From: Mastigamoeba balamuthi
Taxonomy: Eukaryota; Evosea; Mastigamoebida; Mastigamoebidae
NCBI GenBank assembly: GCA_902651635.1
Contig: CACRSC010000041.1
Coordinates: 1 to 64,000, forward strand
Reading direction: 5' to 3'
DNA length: 64,000 nt
Shown here: in pieces, positions 21,948 to 34,110 of the stretch
How positions within the stretch are numbered: position 1 is the first letter of the stretch
Layout of the letters: each line of letters begins with the position of its first letter
Program-made: the position numbers and the translations under genes
Notes under the pieces: model-generated
Database searches by the model: none
The model's input: the letters and a program-made list of their open reading frames with translations, nothing else
Told to the model about the DNA's origin: nothing

Positions 21948-22590
21948 CTATTTGCCACTGGGAGGCGCCAGAGGACACACAGGGAACCCCGGCACGCAGT
22001 TCCACGCCCACTGCGGCGCCAGGAACGGCGTCGGCGTCGGCAGCAGCCCTCCCCCGCCCCTCGGACCCCCCGCAGCGCTGCGCTGCTGCAGAGCCCTTGC
22101 GCACGCCACGATGTCGAGCTGCGCCTTGAGCTGCCCAGCCACAGCCGTCTGCGACTTGATCTGGTGGACGCAATGCAGGGTGAGAGAGGGGAGGGAGGGA
22201 GGGAGGGACAGAGGGCACCTGCTCCTGGAGGGAGGCGAGGTGGTGCTGGAGCCTGAGCTTCTCCTCGTGCATGGCCTGCATGTCGGCCTGGTCCGATGCG
22301 AGCTGCTTGAACGTCTCTCGCATCGTCCGCCACTTGTCCGTGACGGTGCTGATCCGCTCCTCCTGGACCCGCGAGATCTCCTGCAGCAGCTCGACGTCCT
22401 TGCGCGCCCGGTCGAGCTCGCTGGCCCTCTGGGCGGCCTGTGCGCGGAGGCCGGCGATCTCCCAGTCGCGCTCGTGCAGCTGCTCCTTGAGCTCCGCGTT
22501 CTCGCGGCGGGCCTGCATGAGGCTCTGCGCCAGCTCCTGCACCCTCGCGGGGGACAGCTCGGCCATGCCGCTGAGGCGCGCGGTGTTCAT
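21948..22590 (-). CDS. Coiled-coil protein, copy B of a two-member family
   Basis: Two exons (22590-22219 and 22160-21948) encode 194 residues. A coiled coil spans residues about 10-145, including ERDWEIAGLRAQAAQRASEL and ETFKQLASDQADMQAMHEEK. These align with the plus-strand copy at 11318-12041. The single intron falls after a Gln codon in phase 0, before an Ile-initial helix, as in copy A. The tail is Pro/Gly-rich with FLAPQWAWNCVPGFP, comparable to FACSFGLNALLP in copy A. The conserved gene structure implies descent from one ancestor by duplication. Function is unknown. Confidence 0.68.
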
Positions 22591-23175
22591 CCGAGGTTGC
22601 TGCGGGTTGGCGGGAAACAATTGCCGGTCGAGATCGAGACCTCGATCGGGATGGGATCGGGTACAATTCGGATTCACTGCCGCCTCGATCTAATGAGCAA
22701 GAATCCGGCCAGTTCCCACGGAGGGGTTTTTTTGTAGCGGCTCTGAGGGCACAGGACACGACCGTCGAGGCGGCGGTGGGAAGGAGGCTTGGACACCACC
22801 CCATAGTCACTCGGCCCAACGCAGCCTCTGTACCACTGCGGCTCGCGGCTAGCCTTGGCGATCCAGTCGGAAGTCCTGCTCGCATCGCAGTGGACGCCGC
22901 TCAAGCGGGGGGTCCCCCATGTCCGAGTATGATGGCAGGCTGACAGGTTCACACAGCAACCTGATGAAAGTACTCTTGATTGTAAAAGACTCTGTCTGGC
23001 GATGGGAGGGGTCCAGGATAGTTATCTCATGTTTCACCTCCGAGGACATCGATTTGCACGTGGCGTTGGCCGGTCGAAGAAGATTGGCAGAAAGGGGAGA
23101 TAAAGATATCCGATCGGTGTATCTGCTTTGATTGATTTTTACTGTCAACAAGAGGCAAACGGGGCAGGAAACGCA
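22591..23175. other. Divergent promoter region
   Basis: This 585-base gap lies between coiled-coil copy B and the Rab-VWA fusion gene. No convincing coding frame is seen. It is AT-richer toward the right, with AAGATATCC at 23103. Confidence 0.45.
23103..23111 (+). promoter_or_regulatory. AAGATATCC promoter motif
   Basis: The motif lies 65 bases before the Rab-VWA-VIT-VWA start. It matches the recurrent promoter motif. Confidence 0.35.
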
Positions 23176-26100
23176 ATGGCAGACGATTACGACCGGCTGA
23201 TCAAGGTCGTAGTGATGGGCGACGCCGGCGTCGGCAAGTCGGACCTCGTGCGCTCGGTCTGCGGCCTCGAAATCAACCCGAACGCGCCCTACCAGACGAC
23301 CGTTGGCATCGACTTCAGCACCGTCATCTACGGCCCCGTCCTCTCGGGGTCCTCCTTCAGCCGCGTCAAGTTCCAGATCGTGCGCCTGCCCCCCCCACCT
23401 CCCTCGTCTCCTCTCGTCCGTCCCGTCTGCGCGTTGTGTGGGGGCCCAAGAAATCTTCAACTGCGCATAAGGAAACCAACAAATTGAATTTATTTCCATT
23501 TCCCAGGCCATGTCATTTTCACCGGAAAATCAATCAGACAGTTTAATATACGCGACTGACGGCAAACCCCCGTGACGGCCGCAAAAAGTGGGACACGGCG
23601 GGGCAGGAGAGGTTCCGGTCGCTGGCGGCGTCGTACTTCCGGGGCGCCATGTGCATCGTGGCGTGCTACAGCACCGCGTCGTCCGACTCGCTGCGCAGCC
23701 TCGACGCGTGGCTGGCGACGGCCCACGCGTCCTCGTCGGACAAGTGCTCGTTCGTCGTCGCGGGCCTCAAGACGGACCTCGCGGGCCAGCGCCAGGTGCC
23801 GCGCGACGCCGGCCTGGCCTACGCCCGCGCCCACCACGCCTCGTTCGTCGAGCTCTCGTCGCACAGCCGCGACGGCCTCGACCTCTTCCTCCCCACCGTC
23901 CTCTTCGGCACCGTCCACGAGATGAGCTGCCCTCCGCCGGCCCCGGACGCCCCCGAGGCCCCGGGCAGCGAGGCCCCCGCGGAGCAGTGCGGGGCCGAGG
24001 CGCCCCCGGAGCCGCAGGCGGCGGCAGCGAGCGTCCTGAGCCGAGCGGGGGCGCGCGACAAGGAGCGGGAGGAGGAGGGCGAGGAGGGCGAGGAGGCGGC
24101 CGGCGAGCAGCGGTGGGGCGTCGACCTCGTGTTCGTCGTCGACGAGACGGGGTCGATGGGGGGCCAGATCCAGGTCGTCAAGGAGCGCGTCACCGACATC
24201 GTCGCCACCGTGTCGGCGCTGCCGCTCTGCGGCGGGCTGCGCGTGGGGCTCGTGGGGTACCGCGACCACTCGGACGCCTGGGTCTCGTGCGTCCACGTGC
24301 CGCTGACGGCCGACCTGGCGCGCGTGGTCGCCGGGGTCGACCGCATGGCCGCTGGCGGGGGCGGCGACTACCCCGAGGCCGTCGCCGACGGCCTCTACGA
24401 GCTCGTGCGGCTCGGCTGGCGCGCGGGGGCGAGCAAGACGGCCGTCCTCATCGCCGACGCCCCGCCGCACGGCGTCGGCGTGCCCGGGGACTCGTTCCCC
24501 GAGGGCTGCCCGTGCGGCCAGGACTGGCTCGAGCAGGTGCAGGGCTGTCGCGAGATGGGCATCGTCGTGCACGCTGTCGCCTGCAAGGGGCTCCGCGAGA
24601 CCGACGTCTGGCGCCGCATCGCCCGCGACACGCACGGGCAGTACTTCGAGCTCTCCGACTACAGCCTGCTGCCTCCGCTGATAGCAGGGGTGCGTGCGGT
24701 CTCTGCGTCTCCCCTGGGAGAGTCTCTCTCACGCGGCGGTTCTGCAGGTCGCAGAGTCGGACCTGTCGAAGCTGCTCGTAGTCTCGGAGGTGCTCGGGGC
24801 CCTCGCGGGGATCGGCGCCGCTCTGCGGGCGACGCAGTCGGAGGACGACAGGCTGCAGCTGCTTCTCGGGCACCTCTCGTCCAAGGGCGTCACGGTGCAG
24901 CACAAGCCCGCGCCCAACGCGGAGGTTGTCTCGCGGCCGCTAGAGAAGGGGGACGTCGAGCAGGCTGTCTGCGCGCTGCGCAGGGCGGGGGCCAGCGCGG
25001 ACGTCTCTGCCCTGTTCCCGCAGGCGGGGCTGGGGGCTCTGCAGGCCAGGGTGGGGCTCTTCTCGAGGGCCGACGACTCGCCGGTGCCGCTGAAGAAGGT
25101 CGAGGCGTCGGCGAGGATACGCGGCCTGGCCGCCGAGGTCGTGGTCTCCCAGACGTTCACCAACGAGTGGCAGACGGCGATCGAGGCCACGTACCGCTTC
25201 CCAGTCGACCCGATGGCCGCCGTCACCGGCTTTGTCGCCGAGGTCGACGGGAAGCGCATCGTGGCGCGCTGCATGACCAAGGCCAAGGCGGCGCAGAGGT
25301 ACGAGGACGCCATAGCCAGCGGCGCCGGGGCGTACCTGCTCGAGCAGAAGGCCGCAGACGTGTTCTGCGTCAGCGTCGGCAACCTGCCCGCGGGGAAGAG
25401 CGTCGTGGTCAGCCTAACGTACGTCGTGCAGCTCCAGGCCCGTGACAGGTCGCTGCGCTTTGTCCTCCCGATGACGATCGCGCCCAAGTACTGCGACCCT
25501 TCGCTGGCCGAGCACGGCCAGCCACGCGCCCCAGCCAGCAGAGACAGGCCCTGCGTCTCGATCGGCGTGGAGATCAGCGCAGCGTCCCCGGCCACGCAAG
25601 CCGTCTCGCCCACTCACGACATTGCCGTCGAGAAGGTTTGCGCGACCTCTCAGCTCCTGCCCGCTTACCCCTTTTGGCGCACAGAAGGGGGACGCGCTGT
25701 CGGTCAGGCTGAGGGAAGCCGTCGCAGAGATGAGCACGGACTTTGTCCTGGAGTTGCAGAACGCCATTGGCGCTGGCTGCAGCGTCGTACTGGAGGAGTG
25801 GGAGGGGCCCGAGAGCCTCCCGATGGCTGCGGCTGCGGTGTTCTGCCCGGAGATCGGCGAGGTCCCTGACCCTGCCCTGGCCCGAGAGCTCGTTGTCCTG
25901 CTGGACTGCTCGGCCTCGATGGCAGGAGGGCCGCTGCGCAAGGCCTCCGACGTCCTCGAGGAGCTCGCGCAGTGCCTGGGACTCCTGCCCCCTGGGACAA
26001 CGCTCAACATCGTCACGTTCGGGTCGCGCACGAAGCGCCTGTTCATCGAGTCCCAGAGCATCAGCTCGCCAGAGGCAGCGCAGGAGGTCGCCGAGCTGGC

Positions 26101-27645
26101 GCACAGGCTCAGGCCCGACCACGGGGGCACGCAGCTCGCGTCCGCGTTGCAGGTGCTCGAGCAGGACGTGCTCTGTCCCAGCGGGCACGTGATGGAAGAG
26201 GCGCTGCTGCACGAGCTCGACGCGGCCCCCATCTGCTCGGCCTGCGCCGGAAGGGGTACCGAGTTCGACGGGCACCCGTTCCTGTGCCCGCTCTGCGACT
26301 ACACGCTCTGCGGCGTGTGCTCGAACTCGAAGAGGCTCTGCTCTCCGCCGAAGTCGAAGCCTCGCGCTGTTCTTCTCATCACGGTGCCACTTTGCGTTCC
26401 CTACCGTCATTGATCGTTGCTGACTATTGCGTGTCCAGGACGGGGCTGTGTGGCAGGAGGAGCCCGTTGTTCAGATGGCCAGGAAGCTGGCGTCTAAGAA
26501 CATGATTTACCCGCTGGGGGTCGGCCACGGGGTCTCACAGGGTCTTCTCTACGCCATCGCCGCAGAGACCAACGGCGCGGTCGAGTTCTGCACCCCCGAG
26601 GAGAACGTCAGGCCAGCACTTCACAGGCATCTGCGCAGGATGTTCGCGTCTGTCGGCGGTGCGATGCATTGTGCTCCTGCGCGCTGTTCTGACTGAGAAC
26701 ACAGACGTCGCTGTGGAGTGGGACGATGTGTGCTCCTCGACCCCGAGGAAGTACACGTCTGCAGCCGGCGGGACATGCGTTGTCTCGTACGCGCTGCTCG
26801 AGAGGCCGAGTGCTCCCGTGGAGGTCACCCTTAAGGGGACTTTCATGAGCTCGCAGTACGCGATGACCGCCGTGATAGACCCGTCGACGGCTGTCAAGGG
26901 AGGCGCGATACACCGCCTCTGCGCTCGCTCGATGATCCGCGAGATGGAAGTCGCCACCACGGGCACGAAGGACGACCAAGAGCGAGCGATAGTCGACCTC
27001 GCGCTCAAGTACTCGCTGGCGTCGCAGTACACGAGCTTCGTTGCCGTGGAGCACCGAAACGAGGCTGTCTCGAGCTCGATGATCCGGGTCAGTGTGAACC
27101 CCGAGCAGCCGAAGCAGTCTCGTTCGCCATCACCACAGGTTGTCAGGCCCGGCGGCGTTTTGTGCCGACTCGATCGCGACCGCCGTCAGCGGGAGTCGTG
27201 CGTGCAGTTCACCAAACCAGCTCGTGGCCCGAGGGACACTAGAGGCAGCTCCTCTGGCTGCTGTGGCGGGGGCGATAGCCGCAACGGTCGCGCCAGCTCT
27301 CCCGTTCAGTCCATGTCGCCGAAGGGAACTACTAAGAGTCCCGCCACGTTGGGACTGGACGCCATCCGCAGGCTGCTCAAGTGCCAGAATGCAGACGGTT
27401 CGTTCGAGCTCGACGGCTGCACTGCGGTTCTTATCGGCGGTGAGCCGATGATCGAGGGAAAGAGGCCGAAAGAGATACCGCGGGCCGTTTGGACGACGTG
27501 CCTGGTGCTTGTCGTTTTCACCTTGGCCAAGGACCACCAACTCGAATGGCAGTCAGCAGATCGCAAGGCGCGCGAATGGTTGTGCAGCCTGAAGACGATC
27601 CCCATTTCCAAGTGCTTTGACCTCGCGTCGGCCGCCTTCAAATGA
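23176..27645 (+). CDS. Rab-like GTPase fused to VWA-VIT-VWA, 1350 residues
   Basis: Six exons (23176-23379, 23589-24689, 24748-25635, 25685-26383, 26439-26658, 26705-27645) sum to exactly 1351 codons with all phases agreeing. Residues 1-170 are a Rab-type GTPase: P-loop GDAGVGKS, switch region TTVGIDF, WDTAGQERFRSL, and GLKTDL where NKxD is expected, so the guanine-specificity motif is altered. A first VWA (about 240-430) has the MIDAS motif DETGSM. A VIT domain (about 570-700) contains VVSQTFTNEW and EATYRFPVDP. A second VWA follows with MIDAS DCSASM and a cysteine-rich insert (CSAC...CPLC...CGVC) before its LLITDG strand. The C-terminus carries LDAIRRLLKCQNADGSFEL, the tail motif of VIT-VWA proteins. 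No C-terminal prenylation cysteines follow the Rab part. Such a fusion suggests GTP-regulated adhesion or a large cytosolic assembly; this is inference. Confidence 0.85.
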
Positions 27646-27722
27646 CACTGCTCATAATGCTGTAAAGGAGTGCCACAAGTGGCAATACAAACAGGCTTTG
27701 TGGCTCGTAAAGACCGCTGTGT

Positions 27723-30719
27723 CTATTGGTTGTTCTTCATGCCGAACATCTTCTTTTTGCGGCCCCTGAACATCTTACTGGCGCCCTTGCCGCCCTTCTT
27801 GCTCTTGGTGGCCTTCTCGACGAACTGCTTCCTCTTGCCTCCGATGACCATTGCGAAGGGCTTTGCGCGTGCCCGAACCTTCTCGGACCTGCCGCGCTCG
27901 ATCTTGTGCTTCTCGAACTCGGCCTGGTTCTCCTTGTGGATCGCAATACGCTCCTCCCTGGTCAGGCGCTTCTTGATGTCGGGCTCGATGTCCTCCGCCC
28001 CGATGAAGCCGAACGGGTCAGCCTCAGCGTCCGAGTCGCTGTCGTCCGACTCAGACTCCGATTCGACTGCCGTTGCTCCCTTGAGCAGCTTACGGCGGAA
28101 AGACGGGCTGTTTGTAACAGTGCGAAAGTGAGAACACGGAAGCGACTGCGGGACAGGGGCAGGGGCAGGGGCAGGGCGTACTCCTCCGAGGCCTTCTTCT
28201 TGAGGATTCTGAGAAGCCTGAGGTCCTCCTGCGACAGGATGTTGTCCTGACCCTCGCTGGGGGCAGCGCTGGCCTCCTGCTCGGGCTTAGCCTCCTGAAC
28301 GGGCTTCTCGGCCTCGGCCGTCTTGGGCTTCTTCTTGTGGGGCTCCTTGTCCTCCGCCTGAGCCGCAGACCTCTTCTTCCCCTTTGGAGCCTCTTCCTCC
28401 TCGTCCGAGTCCTCGGCGTCATCGTCATCGTCATCTGCCTCGGCCTCGTCGTCGTCGTCGTCGTCGTCGTCGTCATCATCGGCCTCAGCGTCATCGTCAT
28501 CATCGGAACCCTCTTCCTCCTCGTCGTCAGAGCCCTCCCCATCCTCGTCGTCAGAGCCCTCCCCATCCTGCTCCGAGTCCTCGAGCTCCATGACGCTCCC
28601 ATCATCGTCCGAGCCTTCGCCCTCGCCGGCCTCGACCTCCTTGTCGGACATGTCACTGCCCTCCTCCTCGGAGCCGTCCTCGTCTTCAGAGCTCTCGGGC
28701 GCGATCTCCGAGTCCGGAGGGTTTGCGGCGTCGAACTCGGCGAGGTCCAGCTGCTTTCTGGCCATCTGCGCCTTGGCGGCCCTGAGCAGCTCGATGCCCT
28801 CAACGTCGTCCAGCACGTCCGACGCTCCGAACTCCTTGGGCTTCGTGCCCGCGGACACCTTCCCTCTGTCCTTCTTGCGCAGCAGCGTCGGATTCACCTC
28901 GCGGTACAGCTGCAGCAGCGAACGCGAGGCAGCCACCACGGCCTTGTTGTGGCTCTTCTTGTACGCCACGAGGTCCCTCAGCAGCGTCGAGTTCATCACC
29001 AGAGGGCACCTCTCGCAGATCGCTCTCACGGTGTTCATGCTGGGGCACACAGTTGTCAATTACCCGGCGCTGTGGCACACGAGTGAAGGGGAAAGGCGGT
29101 ACCCGATGGCCATGACCTCCTCCGAGGAGCGGTCGTTCACGAACTCGTCAGCCAGCGTCTTGATGACAGGCTCCAGGGCGTCCGGAGGAACCATGTCGTG
29201 GCACGCCTGCGCCGTGATCGCCAGCAGCTGCGACGCGTCTGCGCACGCAGGGGGAGGTGAGGCGTGCTGTGCAGGCGATGTGGCCAGCGGGGGGAATGCA
29301 CGCACGCTCCTGGCGAGGGCGGAGGTAGCGCTGCATGAAGGGGTAGAAGCCGAGGAGGACGACCTTGTGGGCGGTGATGAGCCTGCTGATGAAGTTCATC
29401 ATCATGACGCGGACGTCAAACGACTCGTTCGACGTGCGCAGCATCGCCAGGACCTTCTTCGCGTAGCCGTGGGGGTCGTGGATCAGCTCGATCGCCGGCC
29501 AGTTGGGCTTCTGCCTGTTCTGGTCCTCCGGCTGGGGCTTCGCCATGTTTTGCTGCACGGCCAAGCAAGTTCAATAACCGGACGATAAAGCGACCAACAG
29601 GGGATGAAATCTGGAAGTGGATGTGATCAATAGAAATCAAGCGAGTGAGCGCGGGGGCAGGAAGGAAATCCGGGAGGGAGTTAATTAAATCTGGCCAATA
29701 GAAATCAAGTAAGAGTGGATGGGGGGAGCTGGGGAGGGAGTGGACCTTGAGCTCCTTGATCTCCTTCTTCTTTTTGCGGGTCTTGCGGGTGATCTTGGCC
29801 TTCTTCATCTCCTTCTTGAGCTCCTGCTGGCGCTCGGCGCGCTTGCGGGCAAAGTCCTCGTCCCTCGTGTCCTCCTCGTCGCCCACGGGCGCCCCGACGT
29901 CGAGGAAGAACCTCAGCGTGCCCACGACGATCTTGGAGCACTTGGAGAACACGCCCGTGGCGATGACGTTGACCGTCTTGGGGTCGTTCCACACGCGCTT
30001 GCGGTACAGCTCGACCATGACCTCGAGCGACTTGCGCGCGGCCGTGGGGTTGGGGTCCTGCAGCATCGTGTACATGAAGTTGACCAGCGTCCTGTTGAGC
30101 TCGTTGTCCTTCTTCTTCTTGTTGATCGACTTGATGTCGCTCACGATGTGCCTGCGCCACACGTCATTAATTCCGAGGAATCGGGGAAATGCCTGCGTTG
30201 AGTCACGGGAGGGGAGGGGATCGTACTTGTGCAGGAGCTTGCGCAGGTACTTGTCGTGGCAGCGGAACAGCTTGAAGAAGAGCGAGAGCAGGGCCGTGGG
30301 CGAGAGCATCTCCCTGCTGCGCAGCAGGATGAGCGCCTGCACGAGCGTCTTCCTCAGCGGCGGCTCGAGCGTGTTGATGTGCGCCTCGAGCAGGCCGCTG
30401 ATCTGCTGCGGGAACTCCGCCAGCTCCTTGGGGTAGCACGGTGCCACCTGTCACCCCCCACACGCCAAACACCGCACGGGGGTCCCCCGAAGAAGGTCAG
30501 CGGGCAGGCAGAGGAGGAGGGCAGGGTGGAGTGGGGGTGCGGCACCTGGGAGAGGAAGTTGACGAGGTCATTGAAGTCCTTGCTGTCCCCCTTGGGCGGC
30601 TTGATCAGGAAGACCTCGAGGCGCGAGAGGAAGTGGCGGTGCTGCTGCAGGAACTCCTCGCGGTAGCCCTGCGCGTCGCGCTTGCAGTACCCCTGCAGCT
30701 GCGCGAGGTCTGTCACCAT
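27723..30719 (-). CDS. SDAD1: SDA1 homologue, 60S ribosome biogenesis/export factor
   Basis: This is a multi-exon gene on the minus strand. The N-terminus has [20 protein letters not shown] and [20 protein letters not shown], diagnostic of SDA1. The HEAT-like core follows, with [72 protein letters not shown] and [19 protein letters not shown] very long acidic tract (Asp/Glu/Ser, codons at about 28390-28710) precedes a basic C-terminus with [21 protein letters not shown] and [16 protein letters not shown]1 acts in pre-60S maturation and export. Introns fall near 30440-30545, 29550-29745, 29240-29320, 29040-29090 and 28100-28180. It converges on the Rab-VWA gene with only 77 bases between stops. 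Confidence 0.93.
28425..28560 (-). repeat. Trinucleotide-rich acidic tract inside SDA1
   Basis: GAC/GAT/GAG codon runs encode long Asp runs. The purest part is a (GAC)n stretch at about 28448-28473. It is a probable length-variable microsatellite within coding sequence. Confidence 0.7.
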
Positions 30720-31166
30720 CTCGGAAGGAGCCGCAAAAAAGCGGAAGATATTTTTGCAGAAGATAACAAATATCCAGCGCTGATGTCATCTCCGAGAGCG
30801 CAACGGCAAAACCCACACGCACCAGCCCCCCAAGCGGCGGATGCTGCCACGTTCACACCGTTGCACGCACACCAAGAGGTCTCCGTGAGTGGAGAGGTGT
30901 CCAGGGGCGCGATTAACGGTCGCCCCACAGCGAAAAAAACTCGCAGCGAGATAAAAACACTTATCGTCCGCTCCACCGGGGACGTTTGCGGGGCGTCCGT
31001 TGCCATCGTCCCGGATTCTGCTTCCGCCCCCCTCGTCGCGGAGGAATTGGCCGGAATCCGCCTGATTCCTGGTGATTTCCTGGATAGAAGGAGAAATTCT
31101 TGGCGACCACACAGCACCGGCGACTGAAAGATACTCGCGCGCCGAAGCCGCTAACAGCACCAGCAG
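30720..31166. other. Divergent promoter region of SDA1 and SAPS genes
   Basis: This 447-base gap carries no supported coding frame. It holds GAAGATATTT at 30744, ACAAATATCC at about 30767, and a GAAAGATACT element near 31127. Confidence 0.45.
30744..30753 (+). promoter_or_regulatory. GAAGATATTT promoter motif
   Basis: This clean copy of the recurrent motif lies 25 bases upstream of the SDA1 start codon. An inverted AATATCC core follows within 20 bases. Confidence 0.4.
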
Positions 31167-33461
31167 ATGTGGCGCTGTTCGTTCGGGTTCAACACGGAGT
31201 CGGCGATCGACGCGCTCCTCGAGCGCCGCGCGGGCTGCACGCTCGACGATCTCCTCGTCGAGGACGAGTTCCTGCCCGAATTAAAGTCCCGCAACAAAAT
31301 GCTCATCAAGTAGTGCGCCGTGCCCTTTCTCGCCCCAACAGCCCACCTCCTCCCTCCCCACCCACCCGCCGTCCCCTCTCTCACTCACCCCCCGTGCCTC
31401 ACCCCACCCCAAGCCTCTCGGACAGAAACAATATCTGCAGAGCGATCGACGTGATCAGCAGCGATGCCCCACAGGGCTCCACCCAGATCCGCATTTACAA
31501 GTATGTTTCCACATTGAGCAACCCTACGATAAGCATTGGCCTGAGCACAATACCAACTCCACTTCGGGCACGCACGCGCCGATGGCAGGTTCCCGTTCAT
31601 GTGCTGCGAGGTGCTGTGCTCGGACCTGTGGCCCTCGGACAACGCGCTGCTGCCGCGCCTGCTCTCGTTTGTGCGGCCGCTGGGCGAGCCGCCGCTGAGC
31701 GCCGCGCTGAGCTCGTACTGCAGCAAGTCGGCCGTCTACGCGCTCGACCACGGCACCTGCGACGCCGCGCAGACGCTGCAGCTCGTCTCCTCGGTGCCCG
31801 ACCTCGCCCGCAGGCTCTCGGCGCGCGTGTCCGAGCCCGGCGTGTGCGACGTGCTCGCCAGGATCGCCCGCGTCGAGGGCGCCGACCGCTGGCTCGCGGA
31901 CAACGGCGTCGTCGAGGCGCTCGTCTCGGCGGTGCCCGACAACGAGGACGCGGCCTCGGCGCTCGTGTCGCTGCTGGGGACGGGCCCCGCGGCCCAGTCC
32001 CCCGTGGCGCAGCGCCTGGGCAACGAGGACGTCCTCCGCGCGCTGCTCAACACCATTTTCTCGGTGGGCCTCTGGCGGAGCTCTTTGTGGCATTGACCTC
32101 CTCCTTCTCTTCCCTTCCCCCCCTCTTCCCTCTCCTCCTCGGCTTAGATGGAGTCGCCGCAGTCCGCGGTCATCAGCGGGCTGCAGGTGCTGGAGGCGCT
32201 GCTGCGCGGGCACAAGGGCGAGAAGTGGCGCGAGGCGCCCGGGGAGGTACCCGAGGCGGTGCGCGTGGTCGCGGGCTGCGCGGCGCAGTTCCGCGGGCTC
32301 ATCGACGTGCCCGCGGATTCCCCGGAAATTCTCCAGACGACCTTCGGGGCGCTGCGCCCGCCGCTGGGTCTGCGCAGGATGCAGGCGGTCTCGGTGATCG
32401 TCGCCCTCATCGGCACGAGGCAGCGCGAGGCGTGCATGGCCGTCGTCAACGGCAACCTCGTCCACGAGCTCATTGTAGGCCCCCACAGACCTTCCTAATT
32501 CTGCTACATTCCATTCGGCGTGGCCATTCTATTCACGGCCCTTCTGCAGGCGCTATTTTTCCGATACGAGTGGCACACGCTGCTCAGCCAGGCGGTCACC
32601 GAGGCCATCACAGTCGTCCTCGACTCGCCGTGGCTGGACACTGTCGCGGATGTGCGCACAGCGCTCTCCCACTCTCCGCTGTGCCCATTTTTTGCCGATA
32701 TCTCACCCATCTCCCCCTGGTCCCCGCCAGGTGCTGCGGGCGACAGGGCTGCTGCACAAGATAGCGTCCTTGGAGATGTCGAGCCGAAGAATGCTCCCGG
32801 GGCGCTCGCCGCTGATCTCGCACACGACGAGGATTCTTGCCAAGGTGTCGCAGGTTGCCAGCAGCGACGTGGACAAGGCAGAGGACATCCGCGGGCTCCT
32901 GGAGATGGTGCCCGCGTGGCAGGACTTCATCGAGGAGTCTGTGAAGCAGCGCCTCGACGACCAGTCGCGCCTGCTCGGGGGCTTCAAGCCCGAGCGGACT
33001 GCCGCCGACAACGAGGCGCTGGCCCGCGAGGCCTACGAGGTCCCGCGGACGTTCACCGCCTCGCCTGTGCTGCAGAAGAGGTCTCTTGTCAGCGCGCCCG
33101 CGATGCCAGCGGCGCCGCCTGCCCCCGCCCGCCTGNGTTCAGGGCGCACGAGGCGCAGCCGGTGGTGGCGCCCATAGGGCTCGACGCGGACCCGCCGCCG
33201 CTGGAGCACCGCTGGGCGCCGCCGGTGCGCTCGGGCCTCTCGGAGACGGCGCTGCTGATGCCGGTGACGACGGAGCGGGTGCCCCTGTGCGAGGTGCTGG
33301 TGCCCGCGGTGTCGAGGCCCACGATCGCAGAGGACGTGCCGTTCTACGAGCCCGAGCCCGCGATAAAAGAGGACGCGCCGCCCTGCGCGCCCCAGGCCAC
33401 GGTAACTGAGGCGGTCGTCGTCGCGGACAACGGCGAGGAGGAGTGGCCACTGCTGTATTAG
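31167..33461 (+). CDS. SAPS-domain regulatory subunit of PP6/Sit4-type phosphatase
   Basis: This is a multi-exon gene of roughly 560 residues. The first exon reads FGFNTESAIDALLERRAGCT then LDDLLVEDEFLPELKSRNK, the standard SAPS/PP6R opening. Exon 3 continues with FPFMCCEVLCSDLWPSDNAL, and later exons carry LRPPLGLRRMQAVSVIVALI, another SAPS signature. In yeast and animals these proteins target Sit4/PP6 phosphatase in TOR, cell-cycle and DNA-damage control. The C-terminus is Pro/acidic and ends in EEEWPLLY. An N at 33136 coincides with an apparent frame change, so the last about 110 codons depend on unresolved sequence there. A catalytically altered PPP-fold gene lies next door, tail-to-tail. 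Confidence 0.82.
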
Positions 33462-34110
33462 ACCCCTGAAGAGCGGTCTTAACACTGATCGAGCTTTTCT
33501 ACATCAGCAAAGCAGACAACGGAGTTCAACGTACATTGTGTACAACACACGAGGATGTTATGACATCACCAGAATTCGGAGTTGGAGAGAGCATGGTTTT
33601 ACACCAAGCAGTTCTAGAAACATCTGAGTGAAGTGGGTGCATCTAGGATTAAGGAAGAGGCATGCATCACTGTGGGCTCGGGCTCATTGCAGTGATGCTA
33701 GCTCGCCATAAGTTATACACGCAGCTATTCAATGGATGCCTTTGACTTGCCTCTTGATGTCCCTCGTCTATCGCGTTAGAAGACAGACAACTAGCATACG
33801 ACGTCTCACGGGGCAGACATGAAAGCACATGCACCAGCGAGGACCCAGAGGTTTACATGTGCGGAGTCTGCGAAGCGTTGCAGAATCGCCAGCAAGAAAT
33901 TAGATACCTGGCTCCAAGTGCCACCAAAGGTCTCAGCCCCTCACCGGGCGTCTGCGCACGCACTGCACTCCGTGGCAGCCCCCAAGCCCTACCCGTTGGT
34001 CACCCTGGTCCGTTGTACACGCCTCGTGCATGCCCGCCCTGCGGCCTGGCCTGCCCGCAGGAAGCTCCTTTTTTGCTAAGTTCATTCTTCATCCCTCTCA
34101 TGGCATCCGC
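33462..34110. other. Convergent gene-free gap, lower GC
   Basis: No supported gene, RNA or repeat is seen in this 649-base gap between the SAPS gene and the PPP-like gene. GC content is clearly lower than in the genes, and it falls further to the right of this locus. Confidence 0.45.
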
